A stretch of 64,000 nt of DNA from Sporocytophaga myxococcoides (GTDB lineage: Bacteria > Bacteroidota > Bacteroidia > Cytophagales > Cytophagaceae). The notes beneath the pieces were generated by a model, which worked only from the letters and a program-made list of their open reading frames with translations, ran no database searches and was not told the DNA's origin. Shown in pieces: positions 35,738-44,693 of the stretch. The position numbers and the translations under genes are program-made. Location of the stretch: the NCBI RefSeq assembly GCF_000775915.1, contig NZ_BBLT01000001.1, positions 682,001 through 746,000 of the forward strand, given 5' to 3'. The stretch's first letter is position 1. The number at the start of each line of letters is the position of its first letter.

Positions 35738-36229
35738 ATGCCATCTTTCGATATTGTAAGTAAAGTTGATCCGCAAACATTGGACAATGCTATCAATGTT
35801 GCCAAAAAAGAAATCCTGAACAGATATGATTTCAGAGACTCTAAAAGTACCATTGACCTTGATAAAAAGGAAAATGTTATTAATCTGGTAAGTGAAAATT
35901 CAATGCGTATCAATGCAATGATAGATGCAATACTAACGCGTATGGTAAAGCAGGGTATTGACGGTAAGTCGTTAGATATGAGTGAAGAAGAATATGCTTC
36001 AGGAAGCATGATCAAAAAGAACCTTAAAGTAAGAACCGGCCTTGATAAGGAGGTGTCTAAAAAGGTGGTTAAGCTCATTAAAGACTCCAAAGCAAAGGTA
36101 ACTCCGGCCATTATGGATGATATGGTGAGGGTTACAGGTAAAAAAATAGATGATTTGCAGGAAATAATAGGACTACTTAGAAAAGAAGATTTGGGAATCC
36201 CTTTGCAATTTACCAACATGAAATCATAA
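35738..36229 (+). CDS. yajQ: YajQ-family nucleotide-binding protein
   Basis: A 163-residue protein of the YajQ/DUF520 family, which binds cyclic di-GMP or nucleotides in studied members. Characteristic blocks are MPSFDIVSKVD, ILNRYDFRDSKSTIDLD and TPAIMDDMVRVTGKKIDDLQ. The ATG at 35738 is chosen because it gives the family start; an upstream in-frame ATG at 35696 would add 14 residues. It is divergent from the methyltransferase with 34 bases between. Confidence 0.93.
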   Translation: MPSFDIVSKVDPQTLDNAINVAKKEILNRYDFRDSKSTIDLDKKENVINLVSENSMRINAMIDAILTRMVKQGIDGKSLDMSEEEYASGSMIKKNLKVRTGLDKEVSKKVVKLIKDSKAKVTPAIMDDMVRVTGKKIDDLQEIIGLLRKEDLGIPLQFTNMKS

Positions 36230-36266
36230 GCAGCTCCGGTTGATTTATCTATTCATACAATAAGGT

Positions 36267-36309
36267 GAGGCCAGACAAATAGCATTTAAAATGGTATTTG
36301 TCTGGCCTC
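36267..36309 (+). terminator. Terminator after yajQ
   Basis: Arms of 15 bases, GAGGCCAGACAAATA and TATTTGTCTGGCCTC, with a 13-base loop, lie 37 bases after the yajQ stop. Confidence 0.7.
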
Positions 36310-36531
36310 TTATCATATTAGCTTATTTAAGTATTATGTAACAGTCACATTGCTGACCGTCTTTATTTTTTTAGTACTGTTTATTTATTCTTTCATCCCT
36401 AACTATATCTAAATTAAAATTCATGTCTGTTTTTTTCAGGATTGACCTAAACTAGAATTGTTTTTGCTTCCTGGATAACATTAAAAGAAAAGCGCTAGTT
36501 GTATAAGTAGATTGTTAATAAGCGCGCAGAG
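36310..36531. other. Intergenic region before the TrxR-like gene
   Basis: With the terminator this is a gap of about 300 bases. It should contain the promoter of the following gene; no clear box or other element was found. Confidence 0.35.
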
Positions 36532-37479
36532 ATGAAAGTACCAAATTCAAAATTGTATGATGTTATAATTATAGGGGGAGGGCCAGCTGGCTTGAATGCA
36601 GCATTATTATTGGCCAGATGCTTAAGAAAGGTACTTTTATTTGATTCCGGAAAACCAAGGAATTATAAGAGTCAGGCCCTGCATGGATTTATCTCCAGAG
36701 ATGGAATTAATCCATTGGAATTGCTTCGGATTGCGAAGGAAGAGCTGAATAAGTATGATGTTTCTTTTGAAGAGGGCAGAATAGTGAAAGCTAATTTTTT
36801 TGAAAACGATGCATTTGAAGTTACCGATGAGGAAGGAAAGAAATTTTATTCCAGAAAAATTTTACTTGCAACTGGTATTGTAGATCAATTACCTCCAATA
36901 GCAGGAATTGATCGCTTGTATGGCAGAAGTGTTCACCATTGTCCATATTGCGATGGTTGGGAAGTAAGGCTGAAACCAATTGCCGTAGTTGGAGGAAATG
37001 GAAAATCAGGCTTGGGTTTAGCGGTTTCGCTAACAAATTGGTCGGATGATATTGTCCTATGTACCAATGGCAAGTCTGTGAGCAGAGACGAGATGGAATG
37101 GATGGACATGAAGGAAATCAAAGTGGAAACCAGAAAGATAGCAAGACTTGAAGGCAGAGCAGGTCAGTTGGAAAAAATTATTTTTGAAGATGGAGACTCA
37201 CTCGAACGCTCCGCCTTGTTCTTCAGCAGTGATAAGTTTCAGCGATCAGATCTGGCAGAACAGATGGGATGCAGGTTTACGGACAATGGACTTATTTACA
37301 CAGATAAATATCTTCAGACATCTGTAAGAGGAATATTTGCAGCCGGGGATGCTGCAAAAGATATGCAGCTAGCAGTTATAGCTGCTGCAGAAGGCGCAAA
37401 AGCGGCTTTGGTGATTAATAAGCTATTGCAGAAAGAAGAAAAGAAATTTCACAGGGCTAAATTGTTAAGGCCAATATAA
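36532..37479 (+). CDS. Thioredoxin-reductase-like NAD(P)/FAD oxidoreductase
   Basis: A 315-residue flavoprotein. The FAD motif is IIGGGPAGLNAA (residues 14-25), the redox-active pair is C137-x-x-C140 (HHCPYCDGWE), the NAD(P) motif is VVGGNGKSG, and the FAD-end block is GIFAAGDAAKD. It resembles the NAD(P)/FAD group used by thioredoxin reductases and glutathione or dithiol-metabolism oxidoreductases. A thioredoxin gene lies 1 kb away but on the opposite strand, so a pairing is only suggestive. Confidence 0.88.
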   Translation: MKVPNSKLYDVIIIGGGPAGLNAALLLARCLRKVLLFDSGKPRNYKSQALHGFISRDGINPLELLRIAKEELNKYDVSFEEGRIVKANFFENDAFEVTDEEGKKFYSRKILLATGIVDQLPPIAGIDRLYGRSVHHCPYCDGWEVRLKPIAVVGGNGKSGLGLAVSLTNWSDDIVLCTNGKSVSRDEMEWMDMKEIKVETRKIARLEGRAGQLEKIIFEDGDSLERSALFFSSDKFQRSDLAEQMGCRFTDNGLIYTDKYLQTSVRGIFAAGDAAKDMQLAVIAAAEGAKAALVINKLLQKEEKKFHRAKLLRPI

Positions 37480-37535
37480 GGAAACAATTTTTTCCGAGTC
37501 GGGTTAACTTAATAAATTTTTATAAATATTCTATT

Positions 37536-37931
37536 ATGATTGTATTGTTGTTTGTATTTATCGCATTCACCATGATAATGGGCATTATGTTATATGCCAA
37601 TGTGAGAGCAAATAAGCCCAGGCAGAACTTTGTGGTTGCCCTTCATGGAATTTTAGCCGGGGCAACACTATGCCTGCTCACTTATATTGGTGCCGACTAT
37701 ATCGGACAAAACAATGTCTTGTTTAACTTTTCATTTATGCTTTTCTGGATTGGGGGGATTCTGGGGGTGTTCATGCTCATGAGGGACAAGCTATTTACTA
37801 AGGGTATTCCCACCTGGCTTGCAGGTTATCCTACCGGAAAAGGGGGAATACCCAAATTTCTGCCTTTAGTCCATGCTGGAATTCAGGTTGTTGCTGTTAT
37901 TTTGTTGATATTGTTTATTATGGAAAAATAA
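37536..37931 (+). CDS. Hypothetical integral membrane protein
   Basis: A 131-residue protein with four predicted membrane segments (about 3-20, 33-50, 60-80 and 110-128). No catalytic motif is seen, and no family was recognised with certainty. It follows the flavoprotein gene by 56 bases on the same strand and could be co-expressed. Confidence 0.6.
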   Translation: MIVLLFVFIAFTMIMGIMLYANVRANKPRQNFVVALHGILAGATLCLLTYIGADYIGQNNVLFNFSFMLFWIGGILGVFMLMRDKLFTKGIPTWLAGYPTGKGGIPKFLPLVHAGIQVVAVILLILFIMEK

Positions 37932-38018
37932 TAATTTTTATCGGAAGAGATTAAAACAGCCTGAGCTAAATTAAAATAACTCTGGCTATTTTATTGTCTT
38001 AGCTTTTTGGGAAACAAA

Positions 38019-38050
38019 AAAAGCGAAGGTCTTCTTCGCTTTGTATTTTT
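38019..38050. terminator. Terminator between convergent genes
   Basis: A hairpin with AAAGCGAAG and CTTCGCTTT arms and a 5-base loop, followed by a T-rich stretch on the plus strand and an A-rich run on the other. It probably serves both neighbours. Confidence 0.65.
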
Positions 38051-38066
38051 TATAATATCTTATTTT

Positions 38067-38324
38067 TTAGCTATTCATCAAAGAAAGTACTTTTCTTTTA
38101 TGAATATGAAAGAATGCTTCCCAGTCGTTTAGCAGACAATGGTTAAAATTTATACTATGGTTTTCTAACTCTATTTTAAATTCTTCCCATGTAAGGTTAT
38201 ACCATCCACTTATTCTTTCATTGAAATTGCTGATCCCAAAGTCTATATACAATACTTTGTAAAATTGGGTCAATGCAAGCGCAAGCTCCTTGTTGTTTAT
38301 TTCATTCACTATTTCTATCTCCAT
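38067..38324 (-). CDS. Small hypothetical protein
   Basis: An 85-residue acidic, soluble protein with no recognised motif. The middle contains WYNLTWEEFKIEL, and it ends in a basic HKRKVLSL stretch. It has no membrane segment or signal peptide. It may be a small conserved Bacteroidota protein, but no family can be named. Confidence 0.5.
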   Translation of the reverse strand: MEIEIVNEINNKELALALTQFYKVLYIDFGISNFNERISGWYNLTWEEFKIELENHSINFNHCLLNDWEAFFHIHKRKVLSLMNS

Positions 38325-38505
38325 TGTTTTTTTCTTTACTCAACCATTAATGTTAAAACCCGCCGACTTGCAGCATTGTTTTGATAACTCAGTTTTATTT
38401 GAGTATAAAGAAAATTTAGATATCCATATAGGAAAGATAAATGTTATATAGTATATAAGATTAGATACAGCAAAGAATTGTGGCACTCTTTGTTTTATTT
38501 ATATC

Positions 38506-38820
38506 TCAAAGGTTAATAGTGAGCATTCTTAACAATTCAGGTTTGGGTATAAGTCCTGATTGTCTCCATTTAATCTGTCCTTTATAAAATAATATTAATG
38601 TTGGAATACCTGAAATTTTATAAGCCGTGGAAACTGCAGGATTCTTTTCAACATCTACTTTTATAACCTTAATTTTTTCAGACATTTCAACAGCTATCTC
38701 TTCGATCATAGGAGCCATTGCCTGACAAGGGCCACACCAGCCTGCATAAAAATCAACTAATACCGGTTTGTCTGAATTGCTTATTAAATCTGCAAAATTA
38801 AGTTTAGTTTTAGTTTCCAT
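38506..38820 (-). CDS. trxA: Thioredoxin
   Basis: A 104-residue thioredoxin with the active site WCGPCQ (C29, C32), the buried Asp in VDFYAGWCGP, and the cis-Pro loop GIPTLILF. It is a cytoplasmic disulfide reductase. It lies alone, downstream of an aminotransferase gene with 67 bases between. Confidence 0.95.
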   Translation of the reverse strand: METKTKLNFADLISNSDKPVLVDFYAGWCGPCQAMAPMIEEIAVEMSEKIKVIKVDVEKNPAVSTAYKISGIPTLILFYKGQIKWRQSGLIPKPELLRMLTINL

Positions 38821-38887
38821 AAATCTTTTTGTTTCCTCTTATTAATTCAACAGGATCAAATATGATTTGTTTCCAGGATACTGGCCC

Positions 38888-40084
38888 TCAACAGTTTTTT
38901 TGAATTTCATCCAAAGTCTCTACTATCAGATCACAGGAAATTTTTATTTCTTCTTCAGTAATGACTAGAGGAGGAGCAATTCTCATGGCTTTATCACAAA
39001 AAAGAAACCAATCGGTGAGGACTCCCTTCATAATGGCTTTATCAATGGTCTTTTTTAGAATTTCAAAAGACTCCAACTCTACCGCCATCATTAGACCTTT
39101 ATGTCTCACCGAACGGATTAACGGATGCTTTAATAGTTTAAGGAAAAGTTTTTCTTTAGATGGTACCTGTTCTGCCAGCTTTTCACCTTGTATTACATCG
39201 ATTGTCGCTAGGGCGGCAGCGCAAGATACCGGGTGTCCCCCGAAAGTAGTAATATGACCCAGAACTGGATTTGAAGAAAGTTTTTTCATCAGTTCTTTTG
39301 GAGCTATAAAGGCACCAATAGGCATACCACCACCCATGCCTTTGGCACATACCACAATGTCGGGAACTATTCCAAAATTTTCAAATCCCCAGAAAGTACC
39401 TGTTCTGCCGAAACCAGCCTGTATTTCATCTGCAATAAAAAGAGCACCTGTTTCAAGACACCTTTCTCTTAGCTTTTTAAGAAAATTGTTTTCGGGAACT
39501 CTGACACCTGCTTCGCCCTGTATACTTTCTACTATTACTGCTGCAGTATTGCTGGTTACAAATTCAAGATCTTCTTCTTCATTAAAATTAAGGTGTCTGA
39601 TTCCCGGCATTAATGGCCGGAAGGCTTGCTTGAAGTATTCATTACCGTTTAAAGCCAGTGAACCTGTAGTGCTTCCATGATAGGCATTTTTAAAAGAGAT
39701 AATTTCATACCTTCCGGTAACCCTTTTTGCCAGCTTTATAGCGCCTTCAACAGCTTCGCTTCCGGAGTTTACAAGATAAACATTGTCTAATCCTGATGGT
39801 AGGGTTTTAGCTAAAGCCTCTGCAAGTTTTACTTGAGGAGATTGAATAAATTCTCCATATACCATAAGATGAAGGTATTTGTCGAGTTGGTCCTTAACAG
39901 CCTGAATAACTTTTGGATGCCTGTGCCCAACATTGCTTACCCCGATCCCTGAAATTAGATCGATATATGCTTTTCCGTTTTTATCAAACATCTTTATACC
40001 TTCAGCTTTTACAATTTCCAGCATCAACGGGGCATCAGAGGTTTGAGCAAGATATTGTAGAAATAAATGTCTTTGAGATATCAT
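38888..40084 (-). CDS. Class III aminotransferase (acetylornithine/ornithine-type)
   Basis: A 398-residue fold-type I PLP enzyme. The PLP-binding features are NSGSEAVEGAIKLAKR (near 106-121), ADEIQAGFGRTG (Asp219) and the Schiff-base Lys248 in VCAKGMGGGMPIG. The length and blocks fit the acetylornithine/ornithine/4-aminobutyrate aminotransferase group, but the substrate cannot be fixed by eye. No arginine-pathway genes lie nearby. Confidence 0.9.
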   Translation of the reverse strand: MISQRHLFLQYLAQTSDAPLMLEIVKAEGIKMFDKNGKAYIDLISGIGVSNVGHRHPKVIQAVKDQLDKYLHLMVYGEFIQSPQVKLAEALAKTLPSGLDNVYLVNSGSEAVEGAIKLAKRVTGRYEIISFKNAYHGSTTGSLALNGNEYFKQAFRPLMPGIRHLNFNEEEDLEFVTSNTAAVIVESIQGEAGVRVPENNFLKKLRERCLETGALFIADEIQAGFGRTGTFWGFENFGIVPDIVVCAKGMGGGMPIGAFIAPKELMKKLSSNPVLGHITTFGGHPVSCAAALATIDVIQGEKLAEQVPSKEKLFLKLLKHPLIRSVRHKGLMMAVELESFEILKKTIDKAIMKGVLTDWFLFCDKAMRIAPPLVITEEEIKISCDLIVETLDEIQKNC

Positions 40085-40137
40085 GCCTAAATTTACTAAG
40101 CATAAAGCTAAAATAATAATGAAGTAGGAGAGAGGAA

Positions 40138-41529
40138 TTATTTGTTGTTGTAGAGCCTCAGAGTAGTAGTAGCTCCTGATCGGATGGAAAAGTTTTGTAC
40201 ATCGGTGAAATTAGCCCCATTACTTTTTTTGGTTCTGAAGATGAGCTTATAATTGCCTGGTTGCATGGTAAGCATGGTTCTGCTGGTTTCATTTTCCAGA
40301 TTATGAATAAGCACCTGTTCTCCATTAGGTTTTATCTCATAAATACTTCCATAGCCAACCAACTGGTCTATAATGTTTAATGAACCGGGTTGGACAATAT
40401 CCAACACTGTTGTTTCGCTTTGTTTGATCTTTACATCTGTAAAAATAGTTCGGGGTAAAGTAAGGACCTCTACATCATAGGTTCCCACCAGGTATTTCTC
40501 TTTAATGCCAGCATTCTGGATGTTTAATGTTTCGGATTTTTTAGTCTCTCTTACTACAGCTTTAAGTGCTTTGTACTCTTTGGAGTTTTCCCGGATAAAT
40601 AAAGATCCTTGCGGTGCTTTAATAGTAATAACATTTTCTTTGCCTCCGATAAGACCTATATTCTTTTTTTCAACCCTTGGAATTGTATTCACAACGAGGT
40701 CATAGGTGAGAATCGCATCTACTTTAAGTTTGTCAGGTTCTCCCTTATCATCAAGGTAGTGAACGAAATCATAAACGGGTTCCCCGGTTACAGAATTAAA
40801 AAAAGTGATATTGACATTTGTTTCTGTTGGCTTGTTATCAATATCCAGAATTTTTACTTTCACAGATGTTTCCGATAAAGTCTGATGCAGAATCAGGTTC
40901 ATCATGTTTTTAAATTTATTTTCATTAATAGCATTAAAATACTGGCCCATACATTCAAATGCTTTATCCCAGCTTACGTCGTTTCCTATGCCTATAATGA
41001 ATGGTTTAAGAAAGATTTTTCGTTTTTGAAGTTCTCTGGAAAGGTCGCAAGGATCACCTCCGCATGACTCAATGCCATCGGTGAGTAGTATGATGACGTT
41101 TCTTGAATTTTTATCTATGGGAAAATCAGAAGCTGCTTCTTTAAGACTATGAGCAATAAGGGTGGTACCTTTAGGCTCAATGTTTTTAATTCTCATCTTT
41201 ATAGCATCATGGTTTCCGGGACGGAATGGAACTTCGAGTTTAGTATCCTTGCAGTTGTTATATCTTTTATCCCATTCATGACCGTATACTCTAAGACCAA
41301 TTTCCAGATATGGAATGTTTTTTAGAGAATCTACCAGTTCACAAAGTGTCCTTTTAGCTACTGTCATTCTGGTACTGCGTTCCCATTTATCAGACATACT
41401 GCCAGATGCATCCAGTATAAATAATATACGGGTTGTAGGAGGAGTTTTTTCTACTTTAGTCTGACAAAAAGTTTGCTGAACGTAAAGTAGAAATACTACT
41501 AATAGATAGACGTAATTTTTATACTTCAC
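40138..41529 (-). CDS. Secreted von Willebrand factor A-domain protein
   Basis: A 463-residue exported protein with a signal peptide (YVYLLVVFLLYVQQTFC). The VWA domain (about 35-215) has the metal-ion site DASGSMS and IILLTDGIESC. The C-terminal half (about 225-460) appears to be several beta-rich repeats, with phrases such as VGTYDVEVLTLPR and QPGNYKLIFRT. Such proteins usually mediate binding or assembly at the cell surface. No partner gene is obvious nearby. Confidence 0.85.
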   Translation of the reverse strand: MKYKNYVYLLVVFLLYVQQTFCQTKVEKTPPTTRILFILDASGSMSDKWERSTRMTVAKRTLCELVDSLKNIPYLEIGLRVYGHEWDKRYNNCKDTKLEVPFRPGNHDAIKMRIKNIEPKGTTLIAHSLKEAASDFPIDKNSRNVIILLTDGIESCGGDPCDLSRELQKRKIFLKPFIIGIGNDVSWDKAFECMGQYFNAINENKFKNMMNLILHQTLSETSVKVKILDIDNKPTETNVNITFFNSVTGEPVYDFVHYLDDKGEPDKLKVDAILTYDLVVNTIPRVEKKNIGLIGGKENVITIKAPQGSLFIRENSKEYKALKAVVRETKKSETLNIQNAGIKEKYLVGTYDVEVLTLPRTIFTDVKIKQSETTVLDIVQPGSLNIIDQLVGYGSIYEIKPNGEQVLIHNLENETSRTMLTMQPGNYKLIFRTKKSNGANFTDVQNFSIRSGATTTLRLYNNK

Positions 41530-41539
41530 CTTTTATCTA

Positions 41540-41573
41540 AATAAAATAAAAAAGGAGTAGTTTTCTACTCCTT
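41540..41573 (-). terminator. Terminator after the BCP gene
   Basis: A hairpin AAGGAGTAG/CTACTCCTT with a TTTT loop lies just beyond the BCP stop on the minus strand, followed on that strand by a T-rich run. It separates the BCP and VWA genes. Confidence 0.75.
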
Positions 41574-41603
41574 ATTGTAAAAACCCTATAAAAGGCTCAT
41601 TGT

Positions 41604-42053
41604 TTATTTTAATATCTGTTCAGTGTGGTTTTCTGTAGTTACTTTTGATATAATTTCTTCAATTACACCATTTTCGTCAATGACAAAAGTAGTTCTGACT
41701 GTGCCCATGTAGGTTTTACCAAAATTGGTTTTTTCCTGCCATACGCCATATAGTTCATTGATCGTTTTATCCGGATCGGCAATCAAGGTAAAAGGCAAAT
41801 TGTATTTCTTAATAAACTTCTGATGTGATTTTTCATCATCACTACTTACGCCTAGCACGACATAATTGGCTTTAATCAGGGCATTGTAATTATCTCTCAG
41901 ATTGCAAGCCTGAGCTGTGCAGCCAGGAGTATCATCTTTAGGGTAAAAATAAAGAACAACTTTTTTCCCTTTAAAGTCAGATAGCTTTACTACTTTTCCG
42001 TCCTGATCTTTGCCTTCGAATAGGGGGGCTTTATCTCCAGTATTTAATGTCAT
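41604..42053 (-). CDS. bcp: Thiol peroxidase of the BCP/peroxiredoxin-Q type
   Basis: A 149-residue peroxiredoxin that reduces peroxides using thioredoxin. The peroxidatic Cys45 and resolving Cys50 lie in DTPGCTAQAC; conserved FYPKDDTPGCT and VRTTFVIDENG blocks follow. The ATG at 42053 gives the conserved start (MTLNTGDKAPLFE); an upstream in-frame ATG at 42086 would add 11 hydrophobic residues, but is less likely. It lies 50 bases after the M23 gene. Confidence 0.93.
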   Translation of the reverse strand: MTLNTGDKAPLFEGKDQDGKVVKLSDFKGKKVVLYFYPKDDTPGCTAQACNLRDNYNALIKANYVVLGVSSDDEKSHQKFIKKYNLPFTLIADPDKTINELYGVWQEKTNFGKTYMGTVRTTFVIDENGVIEEIISKVTTENHTEQILK

Positions 42054-42103
42054 AGAAATTATAAGTTTTTGAAACATCAATATCATAAAACTAATACCCT
42101 AAA

Positions 42104-44023
42104 TCAAGGAATATTGGTCGAAAATGTACTGATGTTTCCTGCCTGATCTTTTACTTCAAGTTTAAATGCACCTTTGAGTGGTACTGTTTTATCATAACGC
42201 TCAGACCACAACAGATTTCTCTTGTGATCATAGTTCATTAATATCCATTCTCCATTTAATGTGGCTTTAAAAGAATCTATTCCTGATTTGGAATCAGCAA
42301 TAGTAAATTTTATACAATTGCCAGATACTCCCAAGCTTTTTATAATGGGCTTGACTGAATCTTCCACAATTACAAACTTTCCAAAGCTTTTGGTTTTAAA
42401 GGAAATGGTGTTTTCATTCCAACATCCTTTTTCATGCTGTTGACCGCGCATTTTGTTTTTTATGTTCACATAGGAACATCTTCTGTCTATTGCTTCTGGA
42501 TGGGCAGCTTCATATGCAACATCTATTCCGGTGAAAAGAGGTGTTGAATAATGTCCAAGTATAAATGATTCTTTCCCTTCTAAAGTGGTATCTATATTGG
42601 TTTGCAGATAAAGCGTATCAAAAATGGCATCAGCAGGAATTTTTACAGTCATATTACCACTCCTGATTGTTTTTTCCTGTCCCGGTGGAATGCTCGCGAC
42701 AAAATTAAAATGGAGAGTTTTGTTGTCCAAAGCTACTGAATCTGGCAGACCTTTTCTCAAATCATAAAGGTAGATCGCCTGTCCATTCTTAAAGTAGTCT
42801 GGAGTTAGTGTGGATAATCCATTTGAAGAATAGAGTTTTGCAGAGCAGTTGTTCGCTGCCTTACCTCTTATCTTTAATACATTTTCAGAAACTTCAAAAT
42901 CACAGGTAGCTTTAGAATTTGGTATAATTGTTCCTTTGACAGGTTCAGTTGATTGAATGTTGAAGATAAGTTTTGAAATGTTATCATAACTATCTTCAAT
43001 CTCAATTTCTATTTTATGATTCTGGCCATCTATAAGATTGAGAAGGCCTTTGCCCAGACTCCTGTTATAGGTACTTAATTTATCCCCATCACTGATATAA
43101 CATTTCTGAAACTTAACTCCCCTTTCAAGAAGTGCTTCATAGTCCATGTGGACATTGATATATCTGTTTTCATGAAAACCGAAGGTGGACAGATCGTGGT
43201 CAAATATTATTTTTCCATCAGCGTATACTCTTATGTATTTAACTCCATATGAGTTGGCTGTTCCATTCATTTTGTCATTTACTTTAATCTGAAGACCGAC
43301 ATTGCCCCAAGCGGTTATTTTGGAAGGTATAGTATAATTGGTCCCTAACTTTGTTGCTTTAAATTCAAACCTGCCAAACTCCTGGTTTACTCTTGATTTT
43401 TCATCAGTGGCAATGAGGGCTATTTTATCAAAAGTAGGCGCAATGTTATCTTTCAGTTCTGAAAATTTAAAATCTAAAGGGTTTAGAAGGTTTTCTTTTG
43501 CATCTCTGATTTCATAGTGAAGATGTGGTCCCCCTGAACTACCTGAGTTTCCTGATAAAGCAATGATGTCACCCTTTTTAACAGGAAGCTTACCTTCTGT
43601 GAGCGTAAAATCTACTTCAAATTGCTGGTTTTCATATTGGAACTGTCGGACAAAATCTCCGATTTCCTTATTGAACTTATCTAGATGTGCATATACTGTT
43701 ACCAAGCCATTTGGATGGGTGATGTATACTGTATTGCCATATCCGAAAGAAGAGACTTTTAACCTTGAGACATAACCATCTGCAGATGCATAAACAGGAA
43801 GACCTATTCTCATTTCTGTTTTTATATCAAGTCCACCATGAAAGTGATTTGGACGTAGTTCTCCCATATTTCCGGCGAGAAAATTTTGTTGGCCGGGTTT
43901 TATCGGAAACAGAAAGTAGCCAACTGGAATTTGTGTTTGAGAAAAAGAGGTAAGAGGTAAAATAACTAATAAGTATTTTATCAGCTTATTTAACTTCGAA
44001 ATCAATAAATTTTTCATTTTCAA
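42104..44023 (-). CDS. Large M23-family metallopeptidase-like exported protein
   Basis: A 639-residue protein with a signal peptide (about residues 15-28). The M23 domain lies near residues 45-200, with zinc ligands in NHFHGGLDI and GPHLHYEIRD; the latter lies after YITHPNGLVTVYAHLDKF. The long C-terminal part (about 200-639) is beta-rich, with several Ig-like segments. It probably remodels peptidoglycan at the surface or acts as a scaffold. Its start overlaps the fumarylacetoacetate hydrolase-family gene by 38 bases. Confidence 0.9.
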   Translation of the reverse strand: MKMKNLLISKLNKLIKYLLVILPLTSFSQTQIPVGYFLFPIKPGQQNFLAGNMGELRPNHFHGGLDIKTEMRIGLPVYASADGYVSRLKVSSFGYGNTVYITHPNGLVTVYAHLDKFNKEIGDFVRQFQYENQQFEVDFTLTEGKLPVKKGDIIALSGNSGSSGGPHLHYEIRDAKENLLNPLDFKFSELKDNIAPTFDKIALIATDEKSRVNQEFGRFEFKATKLGTNYTIPSKITAWGNVGLQIKVNDKMNGTANSYGVKYIRVYADGKIIFDHDLSTFGFHENRYINVHMDYEALLERGVKFQKCYISDGDKLSTYNRSLGKGLLNLIDGQNHKIEIEIEDSYDNISKLIFNIQSTEPVKGTIIPNSKATCDFEVSENVLKIRGKAANNCSAKLYSSNGLSTLTPDYFKNGQAIYLYDLRKGLPDSVALDNKTLHFNFVASIPPGQEKTIRSGNMTVKIPADAIFDTLYLQTNIDTTLEGKESFILGHYSTPLFTGIDVAYEAAHPEAIDRRCSYVNIKNKMRGQQHEKGCWNENTISFKTKSFGKFVIVEDSVKPIIKSLGVSGNCIKFTIADSKSGIDSFKATLNGEWILMNYDHKRNLLWSERYDKTVPLKGAFKLEVKDQAGNISTFSTNIP

Positions 44024-44597
44024 TAAAGCCTTCTAATCTGTCGCCAATCTTAACAGGTCCAACTCCAGCAGGAGTGCCGGTAAAGATAATGTCTCCCTGT
44101 TTTAGTGTTATGAATTTAGATATATAACTGATGATTGCATCAAAATTATGTATCATTTGTCCGGAATTTCCGGATTGTTTTAGCTCGCCGTTTTGTATCA
44201 GTGAAAAGCTGAGATTATTCAGATCTTTAAAATTTGTTTTCTGAACAAATTCAGAGATAGGAGCACTTCCGTTAAAGCCTTTGGCTAGAGTCCAAGGTAA
44301 GCCTGCAGCTTTCGCTTTATCCTGAATATCCCTGGCTGTAAAGTCAATTCCCAGACCAATTTCCTGAAAATACTTATGAGCAAACTTCTCTTCAATATTC
44401 TTTCCTTCTTTTGAAATCTTAATTATTAACTCAACTTCAAAATGGATGTTATTGCTGAAGTCAGGATAATAGAATGATGAATTATTCCGGAGTAATGCAG
44501 TATCGGGTTTTAAAAATATTACAGGCGCTTCGGGCTGTTCATTTTTTAATTCCTTAATGTGATCTGCATAGTTTCTCCCTATTGCAAGAATCTTCAT
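43986..44597 (-). CDS. Fumarylacetoacetate hydrolase (FAH) family protein
   Basis: A 203-residue FAH-family enzyme, with HFEVELIIKIS (Glu-rich metal-binding block), GIDFTARDIQ, AKGFNGSAPISEFV and GDIIFTGTPAGVGPV. These enzymes cleave C-C bonds in dicarboxylate or keto-enol compounds, or decarboxylate oxaloacetate. The start at 44597 gives the conserved KILAIGRNYADH opening. A -7 box (TATTTTTG, complement at 44612-44619) lies just upstream. Confidence 0.9.
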   Translation of the reverse strand: MKILAIGRNYADHIKELKNEQPEAPVIFLKPDTALLRNNSSFYYPDFSNNIHFEVELIIKISKEGKNIEEKFAHKYFQEIGLGIDFTARDIQDKAKAAGLPWTLAKGFNGSAPISEFVQKTNFKDLNNLSFSLIQNGELKQSGNSGQMIHNFDAIISYISKFITLKQGDIIFTGTPAGVGPVKIGDRLEGFIENEKFIDFEVK

Positions 44598-44611
44598 ATA
44601 AAGTTTTGGCG

Positions 44612-44619
44612 CAAAAATA
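44612..44619 (-). promoter_or_regulatory. Candidate -7 box for the FAH gene
   Basis: On the minus strand the sequence TATTTTTG matches TAnnTTTG and lies 14 bases before the FAH start codon. No TTG box stands at 17-23 bases further, so only the -7 half is supported. Confidence 0.4.
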
Positions 44620-44693
44620 GCATAAAATCTCAATGTGAGTGTGTGGAAAACAATACTTTTCCCTTATTGGTTTCTAATATAGGACCAAAATGG

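Noticed and set aside
35704-36219. N-terminal extension of the methyltransferase over yajQ
   Set aside because: It is the antisense of a well-recognised gene and has no domain features; the methyltransferase core starts only after 35703.
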